From Azospirillum formosense (GTDB taxonomy: Bacteria; Pseudomonadota; Alphaproteobacteria; Azospirillales; Azospirillaceae), in assembly GCF_040500525.1 (NCBI RefSeq), contig NZ_CP159404.1, positions 401,001 through 465,000 on the forward strand: a DNA stretch of 64,000 bases, written 5' to 3'. The notes below the pieces were generated by a model. The model ran no database searches, was not told the origin of the DNA, and saw nothing but the letters and a program-made list of their open reading frames with translations. Below, piece by piece: positions 10,676 to 20,491 of the stretch (the first letter of the stretch is position 1; every line of letters starts with the position of its first letter). A program made the translations under genes and the position numbers.

Positions 10676-11455
10676 ATGACCGTGTTGGGCGAGGATCTGC
10701 GCGGCAAGCGCGTGCTGGTGACCGGCAGCAGCCGGGGCATCGGGGCGGCGGTGGGCACCGCCTTCGCCAGCCTGGGCGCGCGGGTGGCGCTTCATGGGTC
10801 GGGGGCGGGCGGCAATGACGCCGCGGCCCGGCTGGCGCTCGCCCTGTCGGCGGGCGGGACGGAGGTGTACGCCGTCAACGGCGACTTCCGCGACCCGCGC
10901 GCCGTGGAGTCGGCGGTGGACGCGGCGGTGCAGGCGCTGGGCGGGCTGGACATCCTCGTCAACAACGCTGGCACCATGGTCGGGCGGGTGCCGCTGGAGC
11001 GGATCGGCGACGACTTTCTGGACGAGGTGATCGACCTCAACCTGCGCTCGGTCGTCGTGGCCTGCCGGCGCGCCCTGCCGGCGCTGCGCGCCTCCGGGGG
11101 CGGGGCCATCGTCAACACCGTCTCCATCTCCGCCCGCACCGGGGGCAGCCCCGGCTCGTCGATCTACAGCGCGTCGAAGGCCTTCGTCTCGACCTTCACC
11201 CGGTCGCTGGCGGCGGAGCTGGCGCCGGACCGCATCCGCGTCAACGCCGTCTCGCCCGGCACCATCGACACCGACTTCCACCAGCGCTACTCCTCGCCGG
11301 AGAAGCTGGCGGCAACGGCGGCGCGCATCCCGCTGGGCCGGCTGGGCACGGCGGAGGACTGCGTCGGCGCCTATCTGTTCCTGGCGTCCGAAGCGCTCAG
11401 CGGCTACATCACCGGGCAGGTGATCGAGGTGAACGGCGGACAGCTCATGGCGTAA
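10676..11455 (+). CDS. SDR-family oxidoreductase at the end of the glycerol operon
   Basis: A 259-residue classical short-chain dehydrogenase. The NADP(H)-type cofactor motif TGSSRGIG is at about 17-24, the NNAG motif near 98, and the catalytic Ser plus YSASK near 162-166; the tail ITGQVIEVNGGQLMA is typical. It follows glpK by 13 bases with GGGACAGGAACC before the ATG, so it is probably cotranscribed with the glycerol genes. The substrate cannot be read from sequence; a small polyol, dihydroxyacetone or glyceraldehyde would suit the context (inference). Its 3' end overlaps the convergent ATPase gene by 11 bases. Confidence 0.85.
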   Translation: MTVLGEDLRGKRVLVTGSSRGIGAAVGTAFASLGARVALHGSGAGGNDAAARLALALSAGGTEVYAVNGDFRDPRAVESAVDAAVQALGGLDILVNNAGTMVGRVPLERIGDDFLDEVIDLNLRSVVVACRRALPALRASGGGAIVNTVSISARTGGSPGSSIYSASKAFVSTFTRSLAAELAPDRIRVNAVSPGTIDTDFHQRYSSPEKLAATAARIPLGRLGTAEDCVGAYLFLASEALSGYITGQVIEVNGGQLMA

Positions 11456-12026
11456 GCGGGGCGGGCGTGGGCGGCTCCGGTTGGCCAAGCCGGTCCAGGA
11501 CGAAGCGCAGCCGCTCGGCCACCGGCGCCTTGGGCAGGGTGACCAGCTCGTACCCCAGCCCGCCGTAGGTCTCGACCATGGCGTCGTGAGTCGCCGCGGC
11601 TTCGGCCGGGGTCTGCCGGCGCTCGGCGTCCGGCGCGAAAATTTCCGGCCAGGGCGGCGCTATGAAGACGGTCCGGTGATAGCGGAAGCGGCGGGCCGCC
11701 CTTTCCAGATGCGCGGGCACCGGACGGTTCATCAGGCGCAGGTAGCCGATCACGTCCGGAATGCCGCGGTCGAAGAAGACCGTTCCCACCCGCTCCCGCG
11801 CGAGACGGAGGGAGCGCAGTTCCCAGCACAGCATCAATTCCGCGAAGGCCGACGGGTCGATCCAGGGCAGGGCCGGCCCGCCGATGGCTGTCTGGTCCTG
11901 AATGATCGCGCGGCCCGCCTCCAGGCTGTGGGCGTGGCCCTCGCGGGCGAGCGCGTCGATCAGGGTGCTCTTTCCGGAGCCCGGGCCACCCGTGATGACG
12001 ACGAAGCGGCGCGCGTCTTCGCTCAT
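11445..12026 (-). CDS. AAA-family P-loop ATPase/kinase-like protein
   Basis: A 193-residue protein with a P-loop GGPGSGKST at about 12-20, a Walker B-like VFFDRGIPDVIGYL near 90 and R-rich helices, including LERAARRFRYHRTVFI. The family has been described as a predicted ATPase or small-molecule kinase of unknown substrate; I cannot assign one. The start at 12026 is supported by AGGAGGACGTCCC directly upstream. It is divergent from the flavodoxin-like gene, with 49 bases between starts, so the two probably share a control region. Confidence 0.8.
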   Translation of the reverse strand: MSEDARRFVVITGGPGSGKSTLIDALAREGHAHSLEAGRAIIQDQTAIGGPALPWIDPSAFAELMLCWELRSLRLARERVGTVFFDRGIPDVIGYLRLMNRPVPAHLERAARRFRYHRTVFIAPPWPEIFAPDAERRQTPAEAAATHDAMVETYGGLGYELVTLPKAPVAERLRFVLDRLGQPEPPTPAPLTP

Positions 12027-12075
12027 GGGACGTCCTCCTGTGTTGTTGGTACAGTTGCCGTGGAAAGGACGAATC

Positions 12076-12543
12076 ATGCCGCCCAAACGCCTCCTCGTCG
12101 TCGCCCACTGCCCGTCGCCCAACACACGGGCGCTTCTGGACGCGGTGCTGCGCGGGGCGCGGTCGCCGGAGGTGCAGGGGGTGGAGGTGGTGGCGAAGCC
12201 GCCGCTGGAGGCCGGGCCGGAGGACGTGCTGGAGTCGCAGGGCGTGATCCTCGGGACGACCGAGAATCTGGGCTATATGAGCGGGGCGCTCAAGGATTTC
12301 TTCGACCGCAGCTATTATCCCTGCCTGGAGCGCACGCAGGGGCTGCCCTACGCCCTGTTCGTCCGGGCGGGCCATGACGGGACGGGGACCTGCCGCGCCG
12401 TCGCCTCCATCACAACGGGGCTGCGCTGGCGTCCGGTGCAGGAGCCGCTGGTCTGCCGCGGCCCGTACCGCGACGATTTCGCCGCCTCCTGCGAAGAGCT
12501 TGGGCTGCTGATGGCCGCCGGGCTGGAGGCGGGAATTTTCTGA
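12076..12543 (+). CDS. Flavodoxin/NADPH-dependent FMN reductase-like protein
   Basis: A 155-residue protein with a flavodoxin-like fold: the N-terminal strand and phosphate loop HCPSPNTRALLDAVLRGA at about 11-28, and GTTENLGYMSGALKDFFDR near 59-77, the region that normally contacts the FMN ring and ends in the conserved FFDR. Such proteins bind FMN and reduce quinones or other small electron acceptors in the cytoplasm. The ATG at 12076 follows GGAAAGGACG; a much longer reading frame upstream would overlap the divergent ATPase gene and is rejected. It precedes citrate synthase by 123 bases. Confidence 0.8.
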   Translation: MPPKRLLVVAHCPSPNTRALLDAVLRGARSPEVQGVEVVAKPPLEAGPEDVLESQGVILGTTENLGYMSGALKDFFDRSYYPCLERTQGLPYALFVRAGHDGTGTCRAVASITTGLRWRPVQEPLVCRGPYRDDFAASCEELGLLMAAGLEAGIF

Positions 12544-12666
12544 CGGCCTATGCCCGGCGGGGTGGCATCTATCGGGAGTGCTATTGACGGCACCCCCCAT
12601 TCATACAGTCTCCTACGTGCAACGAAACAGCGTCACGCCCGATGACGCGTGCATAAGGAGGGGCCG

Positions 12667-14007
<1,341 letters not shown>

Positions 14008-14022
14008 CGGAACGCCGGACCC

Positions 14023-14886
14023 TTACCCCACGGCGATGCGGTAGCTCAGCTCCCGCATCGCTCCGGGGGCGAGATGCAGAAGCCCCGGCTTGTCCGCGAA
14101 CTCCCCGTCGAAGTCCGCCGGGGAGGCGTGGCCGTGCCAGGGCTCGATGCACAGGAAGGGGGCGCCGGTCGGCTTCGACCAAATGCCCAGCTCCTGGAAG
14201 CCCTCCCAGGAGACGGTGAGGACCGGCGTGCCGGGTGCGCCGTAGAGGACGGAGCGGCTGGCCGGTCGGTCGAGAATCACCGCGTCCCGCGCGAACAGCC
14301 CCTCAGTCAGCGGCAGGCGGCGGCCCTCGACGGGGGTCGGCTCCGGCTGCGGCGCCAGCAGGCCGCCATCGACGCGGCGGATCGGGGCGGGCTCGTCGGT
14401 TTCGAACAGAAGCTCGTGCGCCTCCTTCGGCACGCCCTCCCGCAACGGCCAGAGGAAGGCCGGATGCACGCCGAGCGAGGCGGGCAGCGCCTCGTCGCCC
14501 GGATTGGTGATGCGGTGGGTGATGGTCAGCCCTTCCGCGTCCAGATCGAAGATCAGCTCCAGCTTGAAGGCGAAGGGATAGAGCGCGCGGGTCTGCGCGT
14601 CGTCGGACAGCGACAGGCGGCAGCGGGTGGCGGTGCGCTCTTCCCAGGCGAAGCGGCGGTCGCGGGCGAAGCCGTGCTGCGTCATGCGGTGGGTCCGTCC
14701 CCGGTGGCGCAGCGTGTCGTCCTTCAGCCGCCCGACGATGGGAAACAGCACCGGCGCGTGGCGCGGCCACTCCGGACCGGCCTGCCAGAGCAGTTCCCGC
14801 CCGTCGAGGGTCAGGGAGCACAGTTCCGCCCCATCGGCCTTGATCGCAGCGCCGAGGCGCCCGTTGCTGAGCGTGTGCCGGTCCAT
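14023..14886 (-). CDS. Aldose 1-epimerase family protein
   Basis: A 287-residue galactose-mutarotase-like beta-sandwich protein. It starts with the family pattern LSNGRLGAAIKADGAEL, has PVLFPIVGRL near 46-55, a His in MTQHGFARD near 73 and a second in SLGVHPAFLWPL near 141, which correspond to the catalytic histidines, and a late Glu in CIEPWHG. It probably interconverts alpha and beta anomers of a hexose or hexose phosphate. ATG at 14886; ribosome site GGAAGGACC. It is convergent with gltA (15 bases apart) and starts 22 bases downstream of the marC-like gene, so those two may be cotranscribed. Confidence 0.88.
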   Translation of the reverse strand: MDRHTLSNGRLGAAIKADGAELCSLTLDGRELLWQAGPEWPRHAPVLFPIVGRLKDDTLRHRGRTHRMTQHGFARDRRFAWEERTATRCRLSLSDDAQTRALYPFAFKLELIFDLDAEGLTITHRITNPGDEALPASLGVHPAFLWPLREGVPKEAHELLFETDEPAPIRRVDGGLLAPQPEPTPVEGRRLPLTEGLFARDAVILDRPASRSVLYGAPGTPVLTVSWEGFQELGIWSKPTGAPFLCIEPWHGHASPADFDGEFADKPGLLHLAPGAMRELSYRIAVG

Positions 14887-14908
14887 GAAACGAGGTCCTT
14901 CCTGGAGA

Positions 14909-15556
14909 TCAGTGGGGCGGATAGACCGCGGTGATGCCTTCGATGATCGTCTGGGCGGCCAGCGCCGCCAGGACGATGCCCAGCACGCGGCTGACCGTGT
15001 GGATCACCGTGCGGCCGAGCAGCTTGTTCACCAGATCGGCGACGACCAGCAGCGCCATGACGCTGCCCACGGCGACCGCGGCGGCGCCCAGCACCATGCC
15101 CTGGCCGCCCAGCGTCGCGCCGTAGCGGTCCATCAGAAGCAGGGTCGAGGTGATGGCCCCCGGCCCGGCGATCAGCGGGATCGCCAGCGGGAAGACCGCC
15201 AGGTCGTGGGCCTCCTCCTCCGTCCGGGCGTCGTCGGCGGTGCGCTCCTTCCGTTCGGCCCGGCGCTGGAACAGCATTTCGAAGGCGATCCAGAACAGCA
15301 GAGCGCCGCCGGCGATGCGGAAGGCCGGCATGCCGATGGACAGGGCGTTCAGCACCAGTTCGCCGAGATAGGCGAAGAAGACGATGATGGCGAAGCTGAT
15401 CAGCGGACCGCGCAAGGCGATGGTGCGCTTGCGCCGGCTGTCGAAGCCGCGGGTGAGGCCGAGATAGATCGGAACCAGCCCGATCGGATCGACCACCACG
15501 AGAAACACCACGAGCGCGCTGATGAAATCTTCCACGGACGGAACCCCGGACGGCAT
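14909..15556 (-). CDS. MarC-family integral membrane protein
   Basis: A 215-residue protein with about six membrane helices. It carries the family motif VVDPIGLVPIYLGLT near residue 18 and the second half repeat PLAIPLIAGPGAITSTLLL near 120, which are the conserved paired N-terminal segments of MarC/YhgN proteins. Transport substrate is unknown, and the old link to multiple antibiotic resistance is not supported for E. coli MarC. I chose the ATG at 15556 because AAGGG precedes it and because the longer frame to 15658 adds a hydrophilic tail not typical of the family. Confidence 0.88.
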   Translation of the reverse strand: MPSGVPSVEDFISALVVFLVVVDPIGLVPIYLGLTRGFDSRRKRTIALRGPLISFAIIVFFAYLGELVLNALSIGMPAFRIAGGALLFWIAFEMLFQRRAERKERTADDARTEEEAHDLAVFPLAIPLIAGPGAITSTLLLMDRYGATLGGQGMVLGAAAVAVGSVMALLVVADLVNKLLGRTVIHTVSRVLGIVLAALAAQTIIEGITAVYPPH

Positions 15557-15630
15557 GACCCTTGTCGGCCGATCCTCTGTTAGCAAAGCCGCCGCGGCCG
15601 GCCAAGGGGAGGCTCGTCGAAAAACGCTGA

Positions 15631-15678
15631 TTGCGGACCGCAATCCATGCTGGCGCATGGCGTGGCCGTGGTTATAAT
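15631..15678 (+). promoter_or_regulatory. Promoter with perfect -10 and palindrome before the chemosensory operon
   Basis: TATAAT at 15673-15678 is a consensus -10 hexamer 43 bases before the receiver gene; the -35 region is weak (CTGGCG at 15650-15655, spacer 17). A perfect odd palindrome, TTGCGGACCGCAA, lies at 15631-15643, a suitable place for an activator or repressor. A weak -35 with an upstream palindrome suggests activator dependence; this is inference. Confidence 0.5.
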
Positions 15679-15720
15679 CGCTTCACAATTCAAATTTTCT
15701 CTCCTCCCGGAGCACAGGCG

Positions 15721-16173
15721 TTGAGCAAGACCGTAATCGTCGTGGACGACAGCAAGCTGTCCCGCATGCATGTCCGCGGCATAATACTTCGGAACAAGCC
15801 GGATTGGACGGTCATCGAAGCGGCGAACAGCGCTGAACTTTATGGAAAACTGGACGAAGGTGATATCCATATCGCCATAATCGATTTCAATATGCCCGGC
15901 GACAACGGCCTGGAGGCCGCCGCCCGCCTGCTGCAGGCGAAGCCGGACATCCGCGTCGCCATCATCACGGCCAACGCCCAGGATTCGGTGGTGTCCGGCA
16001 TCCGCGCGCTGGGCGCCGCCTTCATGCCCAAGCCGTTGGACGAGGAGCAGATGGCCCGCTTCCTGAACGCCGCCAGCCTGCCGCGCCGCCCGTCGTCCAA
16101 CGATTCGCCGTCCAACGATTCGCCGTCCAACGGTTCATCAGCAAACGACGCGTCCAGCGGGGGCGCCGGTTGA
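15721..16173 (+). CDS. Single-domain response regulator (receiver) opening the chemosensory operon
   Basis: A 150-residue receiver protein. The acidic pair is in VVDDSKLSRMH, the phosphoacceptor Asp in IIDFNMPGDNG near residue 58, the Thr in IITAN near 83 and the Lys in MPKPLDEE near 106; all key residues are present. After the receiver there is a Ser/Asn/Asp/Pro-rich tail of about 30 residues built partly from 15-base tandem repeats. No output domain is seen. The likely start is TTG at 15721, eight bases after CGGAG. It overlaps or abuts the cheC-like gene, so the two are probably coupled, and CheC may dephosphorylate this receiver (inference). Confidence 0.85.
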   Translation: MSKTVIVVDDSKLSRMHVRGIILRNKPDWTVIEAANSAELYGKLDEGDIHIAIIDFNMPGDNGLEAAARLLQAKPDIRVAIITANAQDSVVSGIRALGAAFMPKPLDEEQMARFLNAASLPRRPSSNDSPSNDSPSNGSSANDASSGGAG

Positions 16174-16178
16174 CCGGC

Positions 16179-16838
16179 ATGGTCCGGCCGGCGCCCCCGC
16201 TGGACCCGATTCCCATGAGGCTTGAGCTGGACGATCTGGAACGCGACGCGCTGACGGAGCTGGGAAACATCGGCGTCGGCCGGGCGTCCACGGCGCTCAG
16301 CCGGATGATCGGCGGGCCGGTGGAACTCTCCGTGCCGATGGTCAGCCTCGTCCCCGGCGACCGCGTCTCAGGCCTGCTTCGGTCGGCGCTGCCGGGGCCG
16401 CTGATCGCGGTGACGGAGTGCCTGTCCGGCGCCTTTCTCGGTTCGGCCATCCTGCTGATGCCGGAGCGCAGCGGCCTGCCGCTGGCCGCCGCGGCCCTGC
16501 CGCCCGGCGTCCCCAAGGAGGACGCGGCGGAGCTGGTGGAGGAGGCGCTGGCCGAGGTCGGCAACATTGTGCTGAACAGCTGCCTGTCCTCCATGGGGAA
16601 CCTGCTGGGCGTCGCGATCGGCACCACCCTGCCGCAGGTTTTGCGCGGGGCGGGGGACGACCTTCTGGAACGCTGCGGCGTCGCCCTGACGGCGGAGGCG
16701 CAGGCGATCCTGTTCCACGTCACCTTCCGCACGCCGCCCCACGATGTCGAGGGAACCGTCGTCCTGGCGCTCGACGCCGGGTCTGCGGCGGAGCTTAAGG
16801 CGGCCATCGGGCGCTACATCGGCCGGGTGCTCGCCTGA
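16179..16838 (+). CDS. cheC: CheC-like phosphatase
   Basis: About 219 residues, CheC/CheX/FliY type. Two copies of the phosphatase signature are visible: DALTELGNIGVGRASTALS near the N-terminus and EALAEVGNIVLNSCLSSM in the middle, each keeping the Glu and Asn that act on the receiver aspartyl-phosphate. CheC enzymes dephosphorylate CheY-P. The start is uncertain: a TTG at 16170 would overlap the previous stop, the ATG at 16179 follows it, and the ATG at 16215 matches the start of the paralogue at 29372-30013. It sits between the receiver gene and the receptor gene (89 bases before the latter). Confidence 0.85.
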   Translation: MVRPAPPLDPIPMRLELDDLERDALTELGNIGVGRASTALSRMIGGPVELSVPMVSLVPGDRVSGLLRSALPGPLIAVTECLSGAFLGSAILLMPERSGLPLAAAALPPGVPKEDAAELVEEALAEVGNIVLNSCLSSMGNLLGVAIGTTLPQVLRGAGDDLLERCGVALTAEAQAILFHVTFRTPPHDVEGTVVLALDAGSAAELKAAIGRYIGRVLA

Positions 16839-16927
16839 GGGCGGGCGGCCACCGGCAATCAACACACGCCAGTCAACAAGAGCCCCCGACACAGAAGCAC
16901 GGGCTCACGGGGCAAGGGGTTTGGATC

Positions 16928-18901
16928 ATGGCCTTGGTCAAGAAGAAGCGGATCGACACGGCGAGCGCCTCCCGCAACGCGGACGGCGGCGAGGACGCGA
17001 CGGTGCTTCCCAACGACGCCGCTCTGCCCGGTCCGCCCGACAGCGCCCTCTCGACCCGCCGCGCGGCGGAGGTCCGGCGGCGCACCCGCGCCGGGAACCG
17101 GCGGCGCAAGGCGGCGGAGGGCATCGCCGCCGCGTCGAACGAGCTTGCCAGCGGCGTGACCCAGGCCGCCGCCGCCGCCGAGGAGCTGCGCAAGGCGATG
17201 GAGCAGGTCGCCGCCGGCGCTGAGGAGGCGGCCAGCGCCACCCAGCAGTCGCAGCGGATGATCGACCGCAGCGCCGTCCTGATCGGGCGCGCGCGCGGCA
17301 ACGCCGAATCCTCGCTGGCGCGGATCGAGGCGCTGCAGACGCTGATGAAGGACGTCAGCGCCCAGATTCTCAGCTCCGTCGATGGGCTGGTCCGCGCCGC
17401 CACGCGGCAGGAGGCCGCGGTCGGGCTGGTCCGCGACCTGGAGCGGCAGGCGGCGGAGATCGGCACCATCGTCGAGGGGGTGGCGGTCATGGCCGACCAG
17501 ACCAACCTCCTGGCCCTGAACGCCGCCATCGAGGCCGCCCGCGCGGGCGACGCCGGGCGCGGCTTCGCCGTGGTGGCCGACGAGGTGCAGGCCCTGGCCG
17601 AGCGCTCCGAACGCTCCGCCAACGAGATCAACCGCATGGTCGTCCAGATCCAGGAAGCGGTCGGCGCCATCGCCGAGAGCATCGTGGCCGGCGCCGACGC
17701 CTCCAAGGCCGAGGTGGAGCGGGGCCGCCAGATCGCCACCCAGCTCGACCGGGTGCGCGACGGCATGGGGGACATCGCCCGCGGCGCCCAGGAGACCATC
17801 AAGGCCGCGCTGGAGGCTGATTCCGCCGGGCGGGAGGCGCAGCGCGGCGCCGAGAGCGTCGCCTCCGCCGCGGAGGAGCAGGCGGCGGCGAGCGAGGAGG
17901 CGCTGAAGACCGTCGGCGAGCAGGCCAAGGCGCTGGCCCAGAGCGAGCAGGCCGCCGGCCAGCTGTCCGATCTGGCCGACGAGCTGACCGACAGCACCGA
18001 CGTCCATCGCGCCGCCGGGGATCTCGCGTCGGCCGCCGAGCAGCTGTCCGCCGCCATCGAGGAGATCAACCGCGCCGCCGCCCAGATCATGGCGGCGATC
18101 ACCCAGATTTCCCGGGGAGCCCAGGCCCAGGGTGCGGCGACCCACCAGTCCAGCAGCGCCATCGCCGAGATCGAGGCCAGCGCCAAGCTCGGCCACAGCC
18201 GCGCCGAGGAGGCGCTTCAGCGCTGCGTCGGTCTGGAGGCGCTGCTGTCCGAGACGCAGGACATGGTCGGCGCCCTGACCATCGGGGTGGGGGAGGCGGT
18301 GGCCGCCAGCCGCCGCACCGTGGAGCGGATCGGCGCCATGGAGCAGATCGGGCGGCGCATCGACAAGGTGGTCGACGCCATATCCATCATCGCCATCCAG
18401 ACCGGCATGCTGGCGGTCAGCGGCTCCATCGAGGCGGCGCGGGCCGGCGAGTTCGGGCGCGGCTTCACCGTCGTCAGCAACGACATCCGCAACCTCGCCC
18501 GCGACAGCTCGGAGAATGTCGAGCGGGTGAAGGACATCGTCTACGCGATCCAGGACCAGATCGGGCGCGTGCGCCGCGACATCGAGGACATCGGCGGCGA
18601 GACGGCGCGCCAGTCCCTGCGCCACCAGGAATTCGCCGGAAGCCTCGCCGCCGCCATCGCCGACCTGCGGACCGTGACCTTGGGCAGCCGCGAGATCGTC
18701 GAGAACGCCGGCGAGGTGCAGCGCGCCGTGGCGGAGGCGCAGAAGGGCGTGGAGCAGGTCGCCGCCGCGGCCAACCAGGCCAACCGCTCCGCCAACGAGG
18801 CGGCCAAGGCCGCGCGGGAGCAGGCCAAGGGCGCGGAGGAGCTGGCCGCCGCCATCGAGGAGATCGCCGCCATGGCCGAAGAACTGCAAGGGGCCGGCTG
18901 A
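16928..18901 (+). CDS. Soluble methyl-accepting chemotaxis receptor with two signalling tips
   Basis: A 657-residue, alanine/glutamate-rich coiled-coil protein without signal peptide or membrane segment, so it should be cytoplasmic. A canonical receptor hairpin tip, QTNLLALNAAIEAARAGDAG, lies near 191-210. A second, variant tip, QTGMLAVSGSIEAARAGEFG, lies near 491-510 and is followed by its own descending helix. Between them are long heptad-type helices with many Glu/Gln pairs that could be methylation sites. No PAS, HAMP or other sensory domain is seen. The N-terminus MALVKKKRID is nearly shared with the HEAT protein at 21657. ATG at 16928; 22 bases separate it from the cheW gene. Confidence 0.9.
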   Translation: MALVKKKRIDTASASRNADGGEDATVLPNDAALPGPPDSALSTRRAAEVRRRTRAGNRRRKAAEGIAAASNELASGVTQAAAAAEELRKAMEQVAAGAEEAASATQQSQRMIDRSAVLIGRARGNAESSLARIEALQTLMKDVSAQILSSVDGLVRAATRQEAAVGLVRDLERQAAEIGTIVEGVAVMADQTNLLALNAAIEAARAGDAGRGFAVVADEVQALAERSERSANEINRMVVQIQEAVGAIAESIVAGADASKAEVERGRQIATQLDRVRDGMGDIARGAQETIKAALEADSAGREAQRGAESVASAAEEQAAASEEALKTVGEQAKALAQSEQAAGQLSDLADELTDSTDVHRAAGDLASAAEQLSAAIEEINRAAAQIMAAITQISRGAQAQGAATHQSSSAIAEIEASAKLGHSRAEEALQRCVGLEALLSETQDMVGALTIGVGEAVAASRRTVERIGAMEQIGRRIDKVVDAISIIAIQTGMLAVSGSIEAARAGEFGRGFTVVSNDIRNLARDSSENVERVKDIVYAIQDQIGRVRRDIEDIGGETARQSLRHQEFAGSLAAAIADLRTVTLGSREIVENAGEVQRAVAEAQKGVEQVAAAANQANRSANEAAKAAREQAKGAEELAAAIEEIAAMAEELQGAG

Positions 18902-18923
18902 CCGGCCGGCGGGGAGACGACCG

Positions 18924-20474
18924 ATGGCCGCGATCATCCGCCGCGACGGCGTGCGTTCCTTCGTCCTTTTCACGGTCGGCGGCATGGAGCTGGCCCTGCC
19001 GCTCGACAGCGTGCTGGAGATCCTGCGCCCGCCCGCGCTGGTGCCCATTCCGCTGGGCCCGCCCAGCCTGGAAGGGCTGGCCCGGAGGCGCGGCGCCGTC
19101 CTGCCGGTCATCGGGCTGCGCCGGGTCCTGGGCCTCTCCGGAGCCGGGGCCGGGGAGGGCGGAGCGGATCGTAGGGAGGCGAAGGCGGCGCGGCTGCTGA
19201 TCCTCCGTCACAACGGCCAGCCGGTCGGCCTGCTGGTGGACCGCGTGTCGGGCCTGTCCGCCGTGGACGACGACCGCATCGCCGACTCCGGGACGGCGCC
19301 CGATCCGTCCATCGACGCCGATCTTCTGGCCGGAGCGATCCTGGCCGGAGACGGGGCTGCGGGGGACGGCGCGCTGATTCTCGACCCGGGGCCGCTGATC
19401 GAGCGCCAATTCGCCGATCTGGGGCGGGGGCCGGCGGGCATCGGCGACTTCAGCGCGGCGCCCCAGCCGAAGACGGCCGCGGCGGTCCGCCAGGACGAGG
19501 AACAACTCGTCGTCCTCACCGTTGCGGAGCAGGAGTTCGCGCTGCCGGTGGCGGCGGTGCGGGAGATCGTTCCAATTCCGGAAACGGTGACCCGCGTCCC
19601 CCGCGCCCGCGCCCATCTTCTGGGCATGATGACGCTGCGCGACGCGCTGCTTCCTCTGGTCGGGCTGCGTGAGCTGTTCGGGCTCGACGCCCGGAAGGGG
19701 ATGGACCGCGGCAAGGTTGCCGTCCTGCGCACGGCGGAGGGCTTGGTCGGCGTGGCGGTGGAGGATGTGCGGGAAATCCTGCGCGTTCCCCGAGAACGGA
19801 TCGATCCGGTGCCGCCGCTGATGGCGCGGGAGCCGGAGTTCGAGGACATGGACGGCATCGCGCGGCTGGACGCCGGCGCGCGGCTGATCCCGGTCCTGTC
19901 GGCGGAACGGCTGTTCCGCCATGGCGCGGGCAATGGCGCCGGGCTGGGCGTTTCCGGTCAGGGGCGCGAAGGGGAGGTGGGCGTGGCGAGGGATGCGGAG
20001 GCGGAGCGGGCGGAGGCCTTCGTGGTGTTCCGGTTGGCCGGGGCGGACTATGGCCTGCCGGTCGCGGCGGTGCAGGAGGTGCTGCGCCAGCCCGACGCCG
20101 TCACCCCGCTGCCCAACGCGCCGGACTTCGTCAGCGGCGTGACGACCCTGCGCGGCGCCGTACTGCCGCTGGTCGCGCTGCGCCGCCTGCTGCGCCTGCC
20201 GGAAGGGCGCGGGGGCGCGGAGGAGCGGGGCCGCGTGGTGGTGATCGCGGCGGGGGCGGCCCGCGCCGGGCTGCTGGTGGACGGCATGGCCGGGATCGTC
20301 CGCCTTCCGGACGACGCCATCGGGCCGGCCCCCGTCGTGTCGCAGGCGCAGCATCGGCTGATCCGCCGCATCGGCGCGCTGGAGCGCGCCGGGGAACGGC
20401 GGATGATCCTGTTGATGGACCCGGCGGAGCTGCTGGACATGGACCAGCTCGCCGACCTCCTGGCCACCGTCTGA
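18924..20474 (+). CDS. cheW: Three-domain CheW coupling protein
   Basis: A 516-residue protein made of three CheW domains in series: about 11-150 (FVLFTVGGMELALPLDSVLE), 190-325 (VVLTVAEQEFALPVAAVREI) and 352-510 (FVVFRLAGADYGLPVAAVQE). Each has the usual later strand motif with R-G/D-A-(V/L)-LP(V/L)(I/V)(G/A)LR. Ordinary CheW has one domain of about 150 residues and joins one receptor to CheA. A three-domain version could bridge several receptors or kinases, and fits a receptor with two tips. ATG at 18924 after GGGGAGACGACCG. It is followed by cheB after 17 bases. Confidence 0.9.
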   Translation: MAAIIRRDGVRSFVLFTVGGMELALPLDSVLEILRPPALVPIPLGPPSLEGLARRRGAVLPVIGLRRVLGLSGAGAGEGGADRREAKAARLLILRHNGQPVGLLVDRVSGLSAVDDDRIADSGTAPDPSIDADLLAGAILAGDGAAGDGALILDPGPLIERQFADLGRGPAGIGDFSAAPQPKTAAAVRQDEEQLVVLTVAEQEFALPVAAVREIVPIPETVTRVPRARAHLLGMMTLRDALLPLVGLRELFGLDARKGMDRGKVAVLRTAEGLVGVAVEDVREILRVPRERIDPVPPLMAREPEFEDMDGIARLDAGARLIPVLSAERLFRHGAGNGAGLGVSGQGREGEVGVARDAEAERAEAFVVFRLAGADYGLPVAAVQEVLRQPDAVTPLPNAPDFVSGVTTLRGAVLPLVALRRLLRLPEGRGGAEERGRVVVIAAGAARAGLLVDGMAGIVRLPDDAIGPAPVVSQAQHRLIRRIGALERAGERRMILLMDPAELLDMDQLADLLATV

Positions 20475-20491
20475 TCGGAAGTGGTCCTGTC

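Noticed and set aside
15632..15646. 15-base match TGCGGACCGCAATCC shared with 32107-32121
   Set aside because: A few matches of this length are expected by chance in 64 kb; contexts are unrelated. The palindrome part at 15631-15643 is kept as a separate note.
16859..19111. 750-codon minus-strand frame opposite the receptor gene
   Set aside because: Complement of a coiled-coil gene of biased codons; no family motif. The plus-strand frame has two receptor tips and ribosome site.
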